From RPQJ01 sp963846885 (GTDB lineage: Bacteria; Pseudomonadota; Gammaproteobacteria; Steroidobacterales; Steroidobacteraceae): DNA of 64,000 nt. A program made the translations under genes and the position numbers. The stretch is taken from positions 1 to 64,000 of the forward strand of contig CAWJXS010000005.1 of the NCBI GenBank assembly GCA_963846885.1, read 5' to 3'. A model generated the notes under the pieces. The model was not told the origin of the DNA, did no database searches, and saw only the letters and a program-made list of their open reading frames with translations. Shown one piece after another: positions 43,096-52,483 of the stretch; positions within the stretch are counted from its first letter, which is position 1, and each line of letters starts with the position of its first letter.

Positions 43096-44186
43096 ACGGT
43101 GGGCTGGGGATTCCAGGCGCGATCCCGGCTCAGCTCGATGCTGCTCGAACCGGGCAGCGTCTCGACGAAGCGGCGACCCATGACCTGCGACGGCGTGCGA
43201 TGACCCGGTGCGGCCGGCTTGCCGTCCAACAGGTGCTGCGCGATCGCGAGCGATGCATGCACCGTGACGTCGTAGCCGTTGGCGACGCGGACCCGCGCCG
43301 TCACGCGCTCACCGCTCGGCGCCTGCACCTCGCCCCACACCAGCATCGTGTTGGCCGCGCGCGCCGCGGCGTCCGGGCCTGCAGGGCCTTTCGTCACCTG
43401 CCGCTTCAGCAGGTTCTGCACCGGACCGAACCGCAACAGCGCGCCGAATGTATTGAGATGCCGCAGCTTGCCGATGCTCGCGGCGGGCATCGCGATGTAG
43501 CACTCGATGTTGCCGATGCCGGTGGTCCAGTACGCGGTACTGACGTCGCCCCACGGAATCGTGACCGCAGACTGGACGCCCGCGCCGAAATCGATGTCAC
43601 GCTCGCGGAAGGCATGCGCGACCCGGACGATCTGCCCGGCGCTGCGGATGCGCCCGCCACGCGACAGGTTCTCGATGCTGGTCTTCAGCGTGCCGCGACT
43701 GGGGCGACCGGTCGAGGCGAAGCCGAGGGCCAGGTACGTGGCAGCGGGCAGTTCGTGCTGCAGGCAGGCTGCGACGCAATCAGTCGGCACCACGTCGAAT
43801 CCCGTTGCCGGGCAGAGCACCACGCCGGCCTCGCGCGCCGTTGCGTCGAGGGCGTGGACGGCTTCCAGCACGTCGATTTCGCCGGTGATGTCGAGGTAGT
43901 GACTGCGCTGGCGCAGGCACGCTGCGACCATCGGCGCCGACGTCGACGCAAAGGGCCCCGCGCAGTGCAGCGTCACGGCAACCCCTCGCAGCGCACGATC
44001 GAGCGCAGCCGGATCATCGAGCGCGGCGACGCGGTACTCGCAATCCAGTTCACGCGCGAACGCAGCCACCGCCGCTTCGTTGCGCCCGGCCAGGATGGGG
44101 CGGAGGCCGCGCCGCACGGCCTCGCGTGCGATCAACTCGCCCGTGTAACCCGTGGCGCCGTAAATGGCGAGTTGGGCTGCGCTCAT
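43092..44186 (-). CDS. Saccharopine dehydrogenase-like NAD(P)-binding oxidoreductase
   Basis: 364 residues. The N-terminal Rossmann motif is LAIYGATGYTGELIAREA, then LRPILAGRN, THLHCAGPF-like VTLHCAGPFAST, YLDITGEI and ATGFDVVPTDC. This is the pattern of the saccharopine dehydrogenase/trans-acting enoyl reductase family, which includes proteins acting on lipid intermediates rather than lysine. Substrate undetermined. The ATG overlaps the stop of the response regulator gene (ATGA). Confidence 0.88.
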   Translation of the reverse strand: MSAAQLAIYGATGYTGELIAREAVRRGLRPILAGRNEAAVAAFARELDCEYRVAALDDPAALDRALRGVAVTLHCAGPFASTSAPMVAACLRQRSHYLDITGEIDVLEAVHALDATAREAGVVLCPATGFDVVPTDCVAACLQHELPAATYLALGFASTGRPSRGTLKTSIENLSRGGRIRSAGQIVRVAHAFRERDIDFGAGVQSAVTIPWGDVSTAYWTTGIGNIECYIAMPAASIGKLRHLNTFGALLRFGPVQNLLKRQVTKGPAGPDAAARAANTMLVWGEVQAPSGERVTARVRVANGYDVTVHASLAIAQHLLDGKPAAPGHRTPSQVMGRRFVETLPGSSSIELSRDRAWNPQPTV

Positions 44187-45695
44187 GCTGCAGGCAGGAT
44201 GTGGAACTCGACGCGATTGTTCTGGGCCGCCACCGTGTTCCACACACCCGCCGTGGTTTTCTCTTCCTGTTCGGGATAAGTGAGCGGCTTGTTGCGGCCG
44301 CCATTCACGACGTCGACCTGGATGGACACCGCCCGTGCGTCGGCGCAGCGTCGCGACGAAATTGGCGAAATCGACCGACTGGCGCTGCGCGTTCGAGAGC
44401 GAATCGTCGAATGGATTGCCGACGACATCGCACTTGTTCGCGGCCAGGGTCGTCTCGGCCGGCGCAAAGCCTTCGTTGGCGCCGCCAGTCAGGCAGAAAT
44501 CGCCGACGTAGGTCTCGACGCGGATACGCCCCTTGAATTGTTGCGCCTCGAGCGCCGCCGCCAGCGCGCGCAAGCGCTCCAGTCGATTGCCGGAGAGCGG
44601 CGCCTCGCCATACGGCACGTACTCGGTGGCGACCAGACCAACCGCGGCAGTGCCGGACTGGCCCGCAGCAGGCGCTGCTGCAAGCGGGGAAGCGCTGGCC
44701 ATCATCGCGCTCGCAGACGCAGCCGCTACCAGTGCTGCGGCCTTGGCCCGCTCGGTTGCAGCGCGCGCTTCGGCAAGATCTCGCTGCAGGGCGGCGTTGG
44801 TCGCGCTGGCCGTCCACGCCACGTAGCCGAGCACGAGTGCCGGCACGGCAGCGAACAGCGCCGTGAGGAACACCGGCCACCATTGGCGCGGCGCCCGCGG
44901 CGGCACCAGGGATTCGGGCGACGGCGGCGGCGGGATCCTGGCAATGCCTTCCTTGATCTCGGTATTGAGGCGCCGCGCGAAAGCCTCGAACGTGGCGAGC
45001 ATGAACCGGCGCTGCTCGCCAAGCTGGTCCTTCAACTGGTGCGCCAGCGAATTGCGCAGGCTGGCCTGCAGTTCGGATGCCACGGCGGGCGTGAACGCCA
45101 GGGTGGCCTCTGCGGGCGACGACCCAAGCGGCGCCCCGCCGAGCGCAGGGCGCGTGCCGGTCGACGACAAGAGGTCGCCTGTTTGCCCCGGCGCGATGTC
45201 CGCGGGGGGCGATGCCGCCAGTGCCGCAGCCATCGCGGCTTCGTCCGGTGAGCGTTCTGCCGCCTGCGCCGCGGCGGCAGCCGGACCGGGGAACAGCGCC
45301 GTGCGTTGCGTGCGGCGGTCGGGCAGCAGGTGCAACTGGTAAAGAATGCGCGACACGTCGACGGGGCGCACCGTCTTCGGCAGGACGCCCACCGCGCCGA
45401 GCGCGCGAGCCTGGCTGACGTAGAGCTCGCCTTCCTGCGAGGTGTACATCATGAGCGGGATGGTCGCCGTCAGCGGATCGGCCTTGATGGTCTGGACGGC
45501 CTGGAAGCCATCCATGCCGGGCATCAGGTGATCCATGAAGATCACGTCGGGACGGTTGCGCTGCAGGTATTCCAGCGCCTGCTCGGCCGACTCGGCGGTA
45601 TCGACCGTCAGGTCATGCTGCTCGAGCATCCGGCTCAGGATCACCCGCGCCGAGCGCGAATCGTCGACGATCAGGGCGCGCTTGCCCGTGGTCAT
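44183..45695 (-). CDS. Membrane-anchored response regulator with extracytoplasmic OmpA-like domain, frameshifted
   Basis: Residues 1-125 form a complete receiver domain: LIVDDS with acidic Asp11/Asp12, phosphoacceptor Asp55 in FMDHLMPGMDG, Thr85 and Lys107. A Pro/Ala-rich linker and a helical stretch (208-250) follow, then one membrane span (272-294: WPVFLTALFAAVPALVLGYV) and a coiled coil (297-325). The C-terminal domain resembles an OmpA-type fold: AQRQSVDFANFVATL and, after one extra base near 44347, a shifted frame with ARAVSIQVDVVNGGRNK and the terminal NNRVEFHI. Repaired length is 503 residues. A receiver linked through the membrane to a periplasmic domain is unusual. It is first gene of the operon with the oxidoreductase and YheT hydrolase. 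Confidence 0.8.
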
Positions 45696-45860
45696 GAATC
45701 CGTGCGTCCTTATTGGGGCACCGGAAACGGTGCCATGTGTACCGGCTTTCTACCTTGAATGACGGCCGAAGCCAATCCCGGCAAGTGGAAGTGGTGCTGC
45801 GCTACCCCCGGCGTATGCTCGGCAAATCGACTGAGTCAAATAAGCAACGGAGGCATCCCA

Positions 45861-47909
45861 ATGCCCTATACAACCCAGGACATCCGCAATATCGCTCTCG
45901 TGGGCCAAGCCGGCGCGGGCAAGACGCTGCTGACCGAAGCCTTGCTCGCGCAGTCCGGCGCCATCCGGTCCAAGGGGTCGCTTGCCCGCGGCACGACGGT
46001 CTGCGACTACGATCCCCAGGAAAAGAGCCTGCTGCACTCCCTCGACACGGCCATCTGCGGCTTCGAGACGCAGGGCAAGCGGGTCAACGTCATCGACACA
46101 CCCGGATACCCCGACTTCCTCGGACGCACGCTGAGCGCCCTGGAGGCGGTCGAGACGGCCGTCATCGTCGTGAGCGCGGTGAACGGCGTCGAGCCGATGA
46201 CCCAGCGCATGATGGATTTCGCCAAAGCCCGCGGCCTGTGCCGGCTGATCGTGGTCAACAAGATCGACAATCGCGACGCCCGCACCGAAGAGGTGCTGCT
46301 GGAGCTGCGCGAGGCGTTCGGCAGGACCTGCCTGCCGCTCAACCTGCCGGCCGACAAAGGCGCATCCGTCGTCGACTGCTTTTTCCAGTCCCGTGGCAAG
46401 ACCGCGGACTTCTCCTCGGTCGAGACCGCGCACACGGAAATCATCGACCAGGTGGTCGAGGTCGACGAGAAACTGATGGCGCTGTACCTGGAGCAAGGCG
46501 AGGAGCTGAACCCAGACCAGCTCCACGACCCGTTCGAACAGGCGCTGCGTGAGGACCACCTGATCCCGGTCTGCTTCTGCTCGGCCGAAACCGGCGCGGG
46601 CGTGGCGGAACTGCTGGCCGTGCTGGCGCGACTGGCCCCGAACCCTGCCGAAGGCAATCCACCGCCGTTCCTGAAGGGCGAAGGCGAGGCCGCCGAGCGC
46701 GTCGTGCTGAGTCCCGACGCGACGAAACACGTCGTGGCGCACGTGTTCAAGGTCACCATCGACCCCTACGTGGGCAAGATGGGCATCTTCCGCGTGCACC
46801 AGGGCACCGTGCGGCCCGGCGCGCAGCTGTACGTGGGCGACGCGCGCAAGCCGATCAAGCTCGCGCACCTGTACCAGCTGCAGGGCAAGGACCACACCGA
46901 GATCAGCCAGGCCGTGCCCGGCGACATCTGCGCCGTGCCCAAGGTGGACGAGATCCACTTCGATGCGGTCCTGCACGACTCGCACGACGAAGACCACTTC
47001 CACCTCAAGTCCGTGACGTTCCCGCCCGCGATGCTCGGACTCGCGATCCACGCCGAAAAGCGTGGCGACGAGCAGAAGCTGTCGGAAGGCCTGCACCGGC
47101 TGATGGCTGAAGACCCGTGCGTGCGCGTCGAGCACCATGTCGCGCAGAACGAAACCGTGCTCTACGGCCTGGGCGACCTGCACCTGCGCGTGATGCTGCA
47201 GCGGCTGACCGATCGGTACGGCGTGGCGGTCAAGACGACTCCGCCGGCCGTTCCCTATCGCGAAACGATCACGCGCCCCGCCGAAGGCCATTGCCGCCAC
47301 AAGAAGCAGACCGGTGGCGCCGGCCAGTTTGGCGAGGTTTACCTGCGGATCGAGCCGCTTGAGCGCGGCGCAGGTTTCGAGTTCGTGGACGACGTGGTGG
47401 GCGGTGCGATCCCGGGCCAGTTCATTCCCGCCGTCGAAAAAGGCGTGCGGCAAGTGCTCACAGAGGGCGCACTCGCCGGGTTCACGCTGCAGGACATCCG
47501 CGTGAGCGTGTACGACGGCAAGCACCACGCGGTGGACTCGAAGGAAGTCGCGTTCGTGTCGGCCGGCCGCAAGGCGTTCATCGAGGCGATCAAGCAGGCG
47601 GCGCCGATCGTGCTCGAGCCGATCGTGCGCATCGCCATCAGCTGCCCGACCGCCTCGATTGGCGACGTGAGCAGCGACCTGGCGACGCGCCGGGCGCGCA
47701 TCAGCGGGCAGGAAACTCATCAGGGCGGACGCTCGGAAATCGCGGCGCTGGTTCCGCTCGGCGAGTTGCAGGACTACCTGTCACGCCTCAAGGCGCTGAC
47801 GGGCGGCGAAGGCACCTACACGATGGACCTGAGCCATTACGACCCGGTGCCGCCCCGCAGGCAGCAGGAACTGGTCGCGGCGTTCAAGCCGCACGAGGAA
47901 GCGGAGTAG
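45861..47909 (+). CDS. Elongation factor G-like GTPase
   Basis: 682 residues from MPYTTQDIRNIALVG with an AACGGAGG ribosome binding site. G1 is GQAGAGKTLL in place of the EF-G AHIDAGKTT. G3 DTPGYPDFLG and G4 NKIDNRD are present, but the switch I threonine region is shortened (LARGTTVCDYDPQE). Domain II to V are complete (GVAELLAVL, QTGGAGQFGEVYLRIEP, HAVDSKEVAF). This is the EF-G-like paralogue found beside, not replacing, canonical FusA in many bacteria; its role in translation is unclear. The TAG stop is followed by a purine tract and two hairpins. Confidence 0.9.
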   Translation: MPYTTQDIRNIALVGQAGAGKTLLTEALLAQSGAIRSKGSLARGTTVCDYDPQEKSLLHSLDTAICGFETQGKRVNVIDTPGYPDFLGRTLSALEAVETAVIVVSAVNGVEPMTQRMMDFAKARGLCRLIVVNKIDNRDARTEEVLLELREAFGRTCLPLNLPADKGASVVDCFFQSRGKTADFSSVETAHTEIIDQVVEVDEKLMALYLEQGEELNPDQLHDPFEQALREDHLIPVCFCSAETGAGVAELLAVLARLAPNPAEGNPPPFLKGEGEAAERVVLSPDATKHVVAHVFKVTIDPYVGKMGIFRVHQGTVRPGAQLYVGDARKPIKLAHLYQLQGKDHTEISQAVPGDICAVPKVDEIHFDAVLHDSHDEDHFHLKSVTFPPAMLGLAIHAEKRGDEQKLSEGLHRLMAEDPCVRVEHHVAQNETVLYGLGDLHLRVMLQRLTDRYGVAVKTTPPAVPYRETITRPAEGHCRHKKQTGGAGQFGEVYLRIEPLERGAGFEFVDDVVGGAIPGQFIPAVEKGVRQVLTEGALAGFTLQDIRVSVYDGKHHAVDSKEVAFVSAGRKAFIEAIKQAAPIVLEPIVRIAISCPTASIGDVSSDLATRRARISGQETHQGGRSEIAALVPLGELQDYLSRLKALTGGEGTYTMDLSHYDPVPPRRQQELVAAFKPHEEAE

Positions 47910-48076
47910 GACGGAGAGGAAGGGCAGGAAGGACAAGAAGGACAGGAAGGAAGGTAGGCCAGGCACAAGCGCTCACCTCTCCCGCGCCAGCGGGAGAGGT
48001 CGGCCGCAGGCCGGGTGAGGGAGATTTCACCTCTCCCGCGCCAGTGGGAGAGGTCGGCCGCAGGCCGGGTGAGGGC
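47910..48076. repeat. Purine tract and two CCTCTCCCGC hairpins after the EF-G-like gene
   Basis: Directly after the TAG stop comes a purine-rich tract with repeating GGAAGGACA units (47910-47957). Then two copies of a 48-bp unit, 47974-48021 and 48028-48075. Each has CACCTCTCCCGC-GCCA-GCGGGAGAGG (the second with one mismatch), GTCGGCCGCAGGCCGGGTGAGGG. The purine tract resembles that at 50.4 kb and may be a degenerate counterpart of the GGGGCTA tracts. Confidence 0.8.
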
Positions 48077-48103
48077 CTGCTGATCGGCTCACCGGACAGA
48101 CGC

Positions 48104-48772
48104 TCAGTCGGCGTCCGGAACCCTCATCTCCAATCCGAGCGCGCGGCGCGCGCGGCGCCACGCGCTGCGCCACGGCTTGTCGGCGGTCGTCACATTGGCG
48201 TGAGGCCACGGCACGCTCGGCACAGGTTGTCCGAGAAAATCGCACAGCGGGCCCCACTCACGCATCTGCGTGGGATCGAACTCCAGGAACTGCTGCGGCC
48301 GCGAACGGAAATGCTCGCGCACGGCGGCGTTGTGGGCACGGTAGGCATCGAGCCACGCCTGCCTGCTCGCGTCATCCGCGCCCGGGTTCGCGTGCGCGCC
48401 AAACATCCAGACCCGCATCGGGCGCACGCGCCGGTTGCGGTAGAAGCGAGCGCAGCTGGCGATCCAGGACTGCTCGTCGCGCACCGTCAGGATGAATTTC
48501 GCTGCGGGAAACTGCTCGTACATCTCGCGCCAGAGATGGAAATACGGGTTGTCGGTAAAGGCGTCGAACAGTTCGAGCGCAGGCAACCGGTAGTCGCCGG
48601 CCTCGATCTGGCGCAACAGCGTCTCGCCGTCGTCAGCCCCCGGGTAACTGCCGGGCTTGTCGCCGTTGATCGTGCGATACCCCAGGACCTGGAGGGCCTC
48701 GAACAAGGTCGTGGTGCCCGTCTTGTAGAAGCCGATGGCAAAGATCTTGCCGGCGTAGGGAGCGCGCTGCAT
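48104..48772 (-). CDS. Sulfotransferase-family protein
   Basis: 222 residues from MQRAPYAGKIFAIGFYKTGT. The PAPS-binding 5'-phosphosulfate loop is IGFYKTGTTTLFEAL, and the 3'-phosphate region is KFILTVRDEQSWIASC. Sequence resembles the short sulfotransferase family (Sulfotransfer_4) rather than heparan-type enzymes. It transfers sulfate from PAPS to an unknown acceptor. The gene follows a DUF6279 lipoprotein gene on the same strand after 16 bp, in a series of four minus-strand genes from the yedK promoter. Confidence 0.85.
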   Translation of the reverse strand: MQRAPYAGKIFAIGFYKTGTTTLFEALQVLGYRTINGDKPGSYPGADDGETLLRQIEAGDYRLPALELFDAFTDNPYFHLWREMYEQFPAAKFILTVRDEQSWIASCARFYRNRRVRPMRVWMFGAHANPGADDASRQAWLDAYRAHNAAVREHFRSRPQQFLEFDPTQMREWGPLCDFLGQPVPSVPWPHANVTTADKPWRSAWRRARRALGLEMRVPDAD

Positions 48773-48788
48773 GAACGTGATTCTGCGC

Positions 48789-49667
48789 TCAGCCGCGCTG
48801 CTGCGCGAGATCACGGACCTCTTTCGCCAGGGCAAGCAGCCGGTCCTGGGCGACGACGCGTTGCTGCGGCGTCAGCGAGGCGTCGAGTTGCACGACGAGG
48901 TCGAGAAACTCCGACCGGCTGGTTGCGATCGCCTTGCGGTACTCGGGCGTCCACAGGCGGTCAGGCTCGGCGATCAGCACGCGCATCCGCTCGGCGAAAG
49001 CCGCCTGCGGCCCGGACCGCGCGCGCAGGGTAGCTGCGAGCTCCTCGCGCCAGAGGCGCCGGTTCTCGCGCCACTCGAACATGAACGGACGCGCCGTCCA
49101 GGCGTAGTCGTGGATCAGCTGGCGCTGCTGCGGGCTCAGCGGACCGGTCATGCGCTCGATGTTCTTGCGCAGCGACTTCTCGCGGTGTGCATAGCGATCC
49201 TCCGACGAACGTCCGGAGTGCTCGCGCCATGTCTTCTCATCCGCCCGCTGCAGGCTTTCGAGCAGTTCGCGCACCTGGCGGTCGCTGAGCGTTGCGGCGA
49301 GCGCGGTGTAGCCCGGCGCCGCCTGTTCAAAAATGCGCCGCCAGTAAATCTCGGCCTGTTGCGCGGCATCCTCGAGGCCATCGCGCGTGAGGCCGGCACG
49401 AACCTGCGACGCCAGGCCCTGCAGAAAGGCTTCGTAGCGCTCCAGCTCCTCGCTGCGATGCCATTCCAGGTTGTGTTCCAGTGTGCGCGCAAGGCGGGCG
49501 CTCTGGCTGCCGTCGAGCGATACGAGGCCGCGCAGGTAAAGACCCACCAGCGAATCGAGCCGCGGATACACGAGCGACGCGCCGCAACCGGCCAGGCCGG
49601 CCAGCAGCAGCGCGGTGAGCAGGGTTCGTGCGATCCAACGGGGCAGCCGGAAGTCAGTCGTGGTCAT
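48789..49667 (-). CDS. DUF6279-family lipoprotein
   Basis: 292 residues. The signal peptide ends at lipobox LAGLAGC (about residue 28). The mature protein is almost all helical and Arg/Glu-rich, with the DUF6279 pattern: short YPRLDSLVGLYL segment after the Cys, then SLDGSQSARLARTLEHNLEWHR. Members are outer-membrane-type lipoproteins found widely in gammaproteobacteria, with unknown function. Its start overlaps the end of yedK by 14 bp. Confidence 0.85.
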   Translation of the reverse strand: MTTTDFRLPRWIARTLLTALLLAGLAGCGASLVYPRLDSLVGLYLRGLVSLDGSQSARLARTLEHNLEWHRSEELERYEAFLQGLASQVRAGLTRDGLEDAAQQAEIYWRRIFEQAAPGYTALAATLSDRQVRELLESLQRADEKTWREHSGRSSEDRYAHREKSLRKNIERMTGPLSPQQRQLIHDYAWTARPFMFEWRENRRLWREELAATLRARSGPQAAFAERMRVLIAEPDRLWTPEYRKAIATSRSEFLDLVVQLDASLTPQQRVVAQDRLLALAKEVRDLAQQRG

Positions 49668-50415
49668 CGTCCGGGTCGGGCGCCAGGTCCAGTGTCATGG
49701 CCAGGGGTGGCTCGGCTACTTGTTCGATCAATTGCGGTCCCTGGTTGCGGGCATTGCTCACGAGCCGGCTGACGCGGTGCGCCACCATCTCGCCGGCGCC
49801 CTCGGAGGTCAGCAGGCGATCGAGCCGGCCGACGTTCTGGTTCCGCGGATCGAGCCACTCGGCATAAGCGGACTGCGGAATGATCACGGGCATGCGGTCG
49901 TGGATCCAGGCGATGGATTTCGGCGGCGCCGTCGTGATCAGCGTGCAGGATTCGAGCGGCTCGCCCGATGCGGGATCGCGCCACGCCTCCCACAGGGCGG
50001 CCAGCGCAAATGGCGTACCGCTCGTCGGCCGCAGAAAAAAGGGCTGCTTGTCGCGGGGCCCCAGCTGCATCCATTCATAGTAGCCGTCGGCCGGTACGAG
50101 ACCCCGGCGCTTGCGGTACGCCGACCGGAACGCAGGCTTTTCCTGCAGGGTCTCGGCGCGTGCGTTGGTCATGCGCGAGCCGATGGACTTGTCCTTGGCC
50201 CAGACCGGCACCAGTCCCCAGTACAGCATGGCGAGACGGCGCGTGGCTGCGACGTCGGGCGTGGCCTCTTCTTCGTCGGGCAGTTCCCGCACGACCGGGA
50301 TGAAGGTGGTCGGCGCGATGTTGTAACGCGGCTCGATCGCGGGCGTGTCGTCCGGCAGGCCGAACAGCCGCACGACGGCTTCGTGGGGTGAGTAGAAGGC
50401 GAAGCGGCCGCACAT
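49654..50415 (-). CDS. yedK: SOS response-associated peptidase (YedK/HMCES family)
   Basis: 253 residues beginning MCGRFAFYSPHE; Cys2 is the nucleophile that forms a thiazolidine link with abasic sites in single-stranded DNA. Other conserved elements: PRYNIAPTTFIPVVR, TNARAETLQEKPAF, GLVPADGYYEWMQLG, and the IHDRMPVII segment with the active-site His. The protein shields abasic sites at replication forks. The following genes overlap (DUF6279 lipoprotein) or lie close by; no SOS box is visible in the 200-bp repeat-rich upstream region. Confidence 0.94.
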   Translation of the reverse strand: MCGRFAFYSPHEAVVRLFGLPDDTPAIEPRYNIAPTTFIPVVRELPDEEEATPDVAATRRLAMLYWGLVPVWAKDKSIGSRMTNARAETLQEKPAFRSAYRKRRGLVPADGYYEWMQLGPRDKQPFFLRPTSGTPFALAALWEAWRDPASGEPLESCTLITTAPPKSIAWIHDRMPVIIPQSAYAEWLDPRNQNVGRLDRLLTSEGAGEMVAHRVSRLVSNARNQGPQLIEQVAEPPLAMTLDLAPDPDDDHD

Positions 50416-50612
50416 GGGGAGGAAGGGGTAGGGGCTAGGAGGACAGGAGGACTAGGAAGGACAGGAAGGACAGGACGGATACGGAAGGAAATGCGGCGGA
50501 AGCGCTCCAGCGAAAGATTGGCTGCCGTCCTCTACGTTTCCAGTCGTCATCTGCTACCTTCCTATCCTAACTCCTAGCCTTCCTGCCCCTAACCTCCTTC
50601 CTCCCCTTGCCC
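50416..50612. repeat. Degenerate purine/pyrimidine inverted-repeat element
   Basis: 197 bp between yedK and the ABC permease. The left side is purine-rich: GGGGAGGAAGGGGTAGGGGC, TAGGAGGACAGGAGGACTAG, then repeated GGAAGGACA. The right side is the inverted pyrimidine-rich counterpart (CTTCCTATCCTAACTCCTAG to CTCCTTCCTCCCC). The permease stop TAG lies in the right arm. It resembles the GGGGCTA elements at 12.8 and 24.7 kb in layout but has a looser sequence. Confidence 0.75.
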
Positions 50613-51461
50613 CTACTCCCTGATCCCCGTCCCACGATTCATCAGCATCACGCAGGCAGCGAACAGCACCACCACCGACAGGATCATGATCGTGAACGAG
50701 AAGCCGAGATCGACGTCCGAGTGGCCGAGGAAGCCGTAGCGGAAAGCGTTGACCATGTAGAGGATCGGGTTCGCCTTCGACACCGTCTGTGCCCAGTCGG
50801 GCAGCATATTGATCGAATAGAACACGCCGCCGAGGTAGGTCATCGGCGTCAGGATGAACGTCGGGACGAACGTGATCTGGTCGAAGTTCTTCGCGAAGAC
50901 GGCGTTCACGAAGCCACCGAGCGAGAACACGACCGACGTCAGCAGCACGGCTGCGACGACGACGAACCAGTGCTCCACGTGCAGGCGCGTGAAGAAGAGC
51001 GCGATGATCGTCACGATCAGGCCGACCAGCAGGCCGCGCAACATGCCGCCGGCCACGTAGCCGAGCACGATCAGCCAGTTGGGCAGCGGCGAGACGAGCA
51101 GTTCCTCGATGTGGCGGCCGAACTTCGCCCCGAAAAACGAGGAGACCACGTTGCCGTAGCTGTTGGTGATGACCGACATCATGATCAGGCCGGGTGCGAT
51201 GTACTGCAGGTACGTGAAGCCGCCCATCGCGCCGATGCGACTGCCGATCAGGTTGCCGAAGATGATGAAGTACAAGGTCGCCGTGATCACCGGCGGCACC
51301 AGCGTCTGGCCCCAGATGCGGATGATGCGGGAGAACTCGCGGATCACGATCGTCGCGAAACCGACCCGCCGCGCAGTGCTCATGCGTGCGGCCGTGGTGA
51401 CCTCGGCGTGGGTGCCTGGCGTTGCGCCCGGCGTCCGGGTGGGAGGAGGCACGGCGCTCAC
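50613..51461 (-). CDS. ABC-2 type transporter permease
   Basis: 282 residues with a GTG that overlaps the ATPase stop (GTGA); an internal ATG at 51383 is an alternative. The ABC-2 membrane domain has six spans: VIREFSRIIRIWGQTLVPPV, LYFIIFGNLIG, YIAPGLIMMSVITNSYG, EELLVSPLPNWLIVLGYV, and TYLGGVFYSINMLPDW. This matches the YadH-type exporter permease. The substrate is unknown. The first 25 residues are Pro/Thr-rich and precede the ATG; they may be an artefact of the GTG choice. Confidence 0.87.
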   Translation of the reverse strand: MSAVPPPTRTPGATPGTHAEVTTAARMSTARRVGFATIVIREFSRIIRIWGQTLVPPVITATLYFIIFGNLIGSRIGAMGGFTYLQYIAPGLIMMSVITNSYGNVVSSFFGAKFGRHIEELLVSPLPNWLIVLGYVAGGMLRGLLVGLIVTIIALFFTRLHVEHWFVVVAAVLLTSVVFSLGGFVNAVFAKNFDQITFVPTFILTPMTYLGGVFYSINMLPDWAQTVSKANPILYMVNAFRYGFLGHSDVDLGFSFTIMILSVVVLFAACVMLMNRGTGIRE

Positions 51462-52429
51462 GCGCCCACCTGCTGCTGCGCGGCCGGTTGCGTGCCTTGC
51501 TGCTGGCCGCTGCCGACGTCGCGCCCTTCGACCAGGCGCATGAACAATTCCTCGAGGCGATTGGACTTGTTGCGCATGCTCACGACTTCGCCGCCCGCGG
51601 ACGACAGCGCGGCGAAGATCTCGTTGAGGTTCTGCTCCTTGCTCACCTCGACCTCGATCGTGGTGTCGTCGACCAGCAGCACCCGGTATCCCGCGAGCGC
51701 CAGCTGCGCGCGCAACGGCGCGCGCAGGTTGAGCACGAACGTCTCGGTGTGCAGCTTGCGCAGCACGGTCGACATGCGGTCGTTCTCGATGATGCGGCCT
51801 TCGTCGATGATCGCGATGTGGCGGCAGAGGTTTTCGGCCTCTTCCAGGTAATGCGTCGTCAGGATGATCGTGGTGCCCTGCTCGTTGATCCGGCGCAGGA
51901 ATTCCCACATCGAGCGGCGCACCTCGATGTCGACGCCCGCGGTCGGCTCATCGAGGATCAGCAGCTGCGGCTCGTGGATCAGCGCGCGCGCGATCATCAA
52001 CCGGCGCTTCATGCCGCCCGACAGCGAGCGCGAGATCGCCTCGCGCTTGTCCCAGAGCTGCAGCTGGTGCAGCCAGTACTCCATCCGCTCGCGCGCGATC
52101 TTGCGCGGGATGCCGTAGAAGCCCGCCTGGTTCAGCAGGATCGTCGACAGCTTCTCGAACTGGTTGAAATTGATTTCCTGCGGCACCACGCCAAGGCAGG
52201 ATTTCGCAGCCTCGAGTTCGGTGTCGATGCTGTGGCCGAACACCTCGACGACGCCGCCCGTCTTGTTGACGAGCGACGAGACGATGCCGATCGCCGTCGA
52301 CTTGCCGGCCCCGTTCGGACCGAGCAACGCGAAGAAATCACCCTCCTCCACGTCGAGGTCGATGCCCTTGAGGGCCTCGACCCCATTCTTGTAGGTCTTG
52401 CGGAGCTGGCGTAGCGACAGGGCCTGCAT
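51458..52429 (-). CDS. ABC transporter ATP-binding protein (YadG-like)
   Basis: 323 residues. Walker A LGPNGAGKSTAIGI, Q-loop PQEINFNQFE, signature SGGMKRRLMIARAL, Walker B LLILDEPTAGVD and H-loop TTHYLEEAE are complete. A C-terminal regulatory extension ends in a Gln-rich tail (GQQQGTQPAAQQQVGA). It is the ATPase of an ABC-2 exporter with the overlapping permease. By similarity to YadG/YadH it exports an unknown compound. Confidence 0.92.
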   Translation of the reverse strand: MQALSLRQLRKTYKNGVEALKGIDLDVEEGDFFALLGPNGAGKSTAIGIVSSLVNKTGGVVEVFGHSIDTELEAAKSCLGVVPQEINFNQFEKLSTILLNQAGFYGIPRKIARERMEYWLHQLQLWDKREAISRSLSGGMKRRLMIARALIHEPQLLILDEPTAGVDIEVRRSMWEFLRRINEQGTTIILTTHYLEEAENLCRHIAIIDEGRIIENDRMSTVLRKLHTETFVLNLRAPLRAQLALAGYRVLLVDDTTIEVEVSKEQNLNEIFAALSSAGGEVVSMRNKSNRLEELFMRLVEGRDVGSGQQQGTQPAAQQQVGA

Positions 52430-52483
52430 GAGTGGGGCGGACGCCGACGGGAGGGGAGCGAAGGGTAATGTGCGGGCCCCGCC

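Noticed and set aside
43092..45695. Single 867-residue fusion of response regulator and saccharopine dehydrogenase
   Set aside because: The apparent fusion arises only because of the frameshift near 44347. The true regulator ends in another frame at a TGA that overlaps the ATG of the oxidoreductase.
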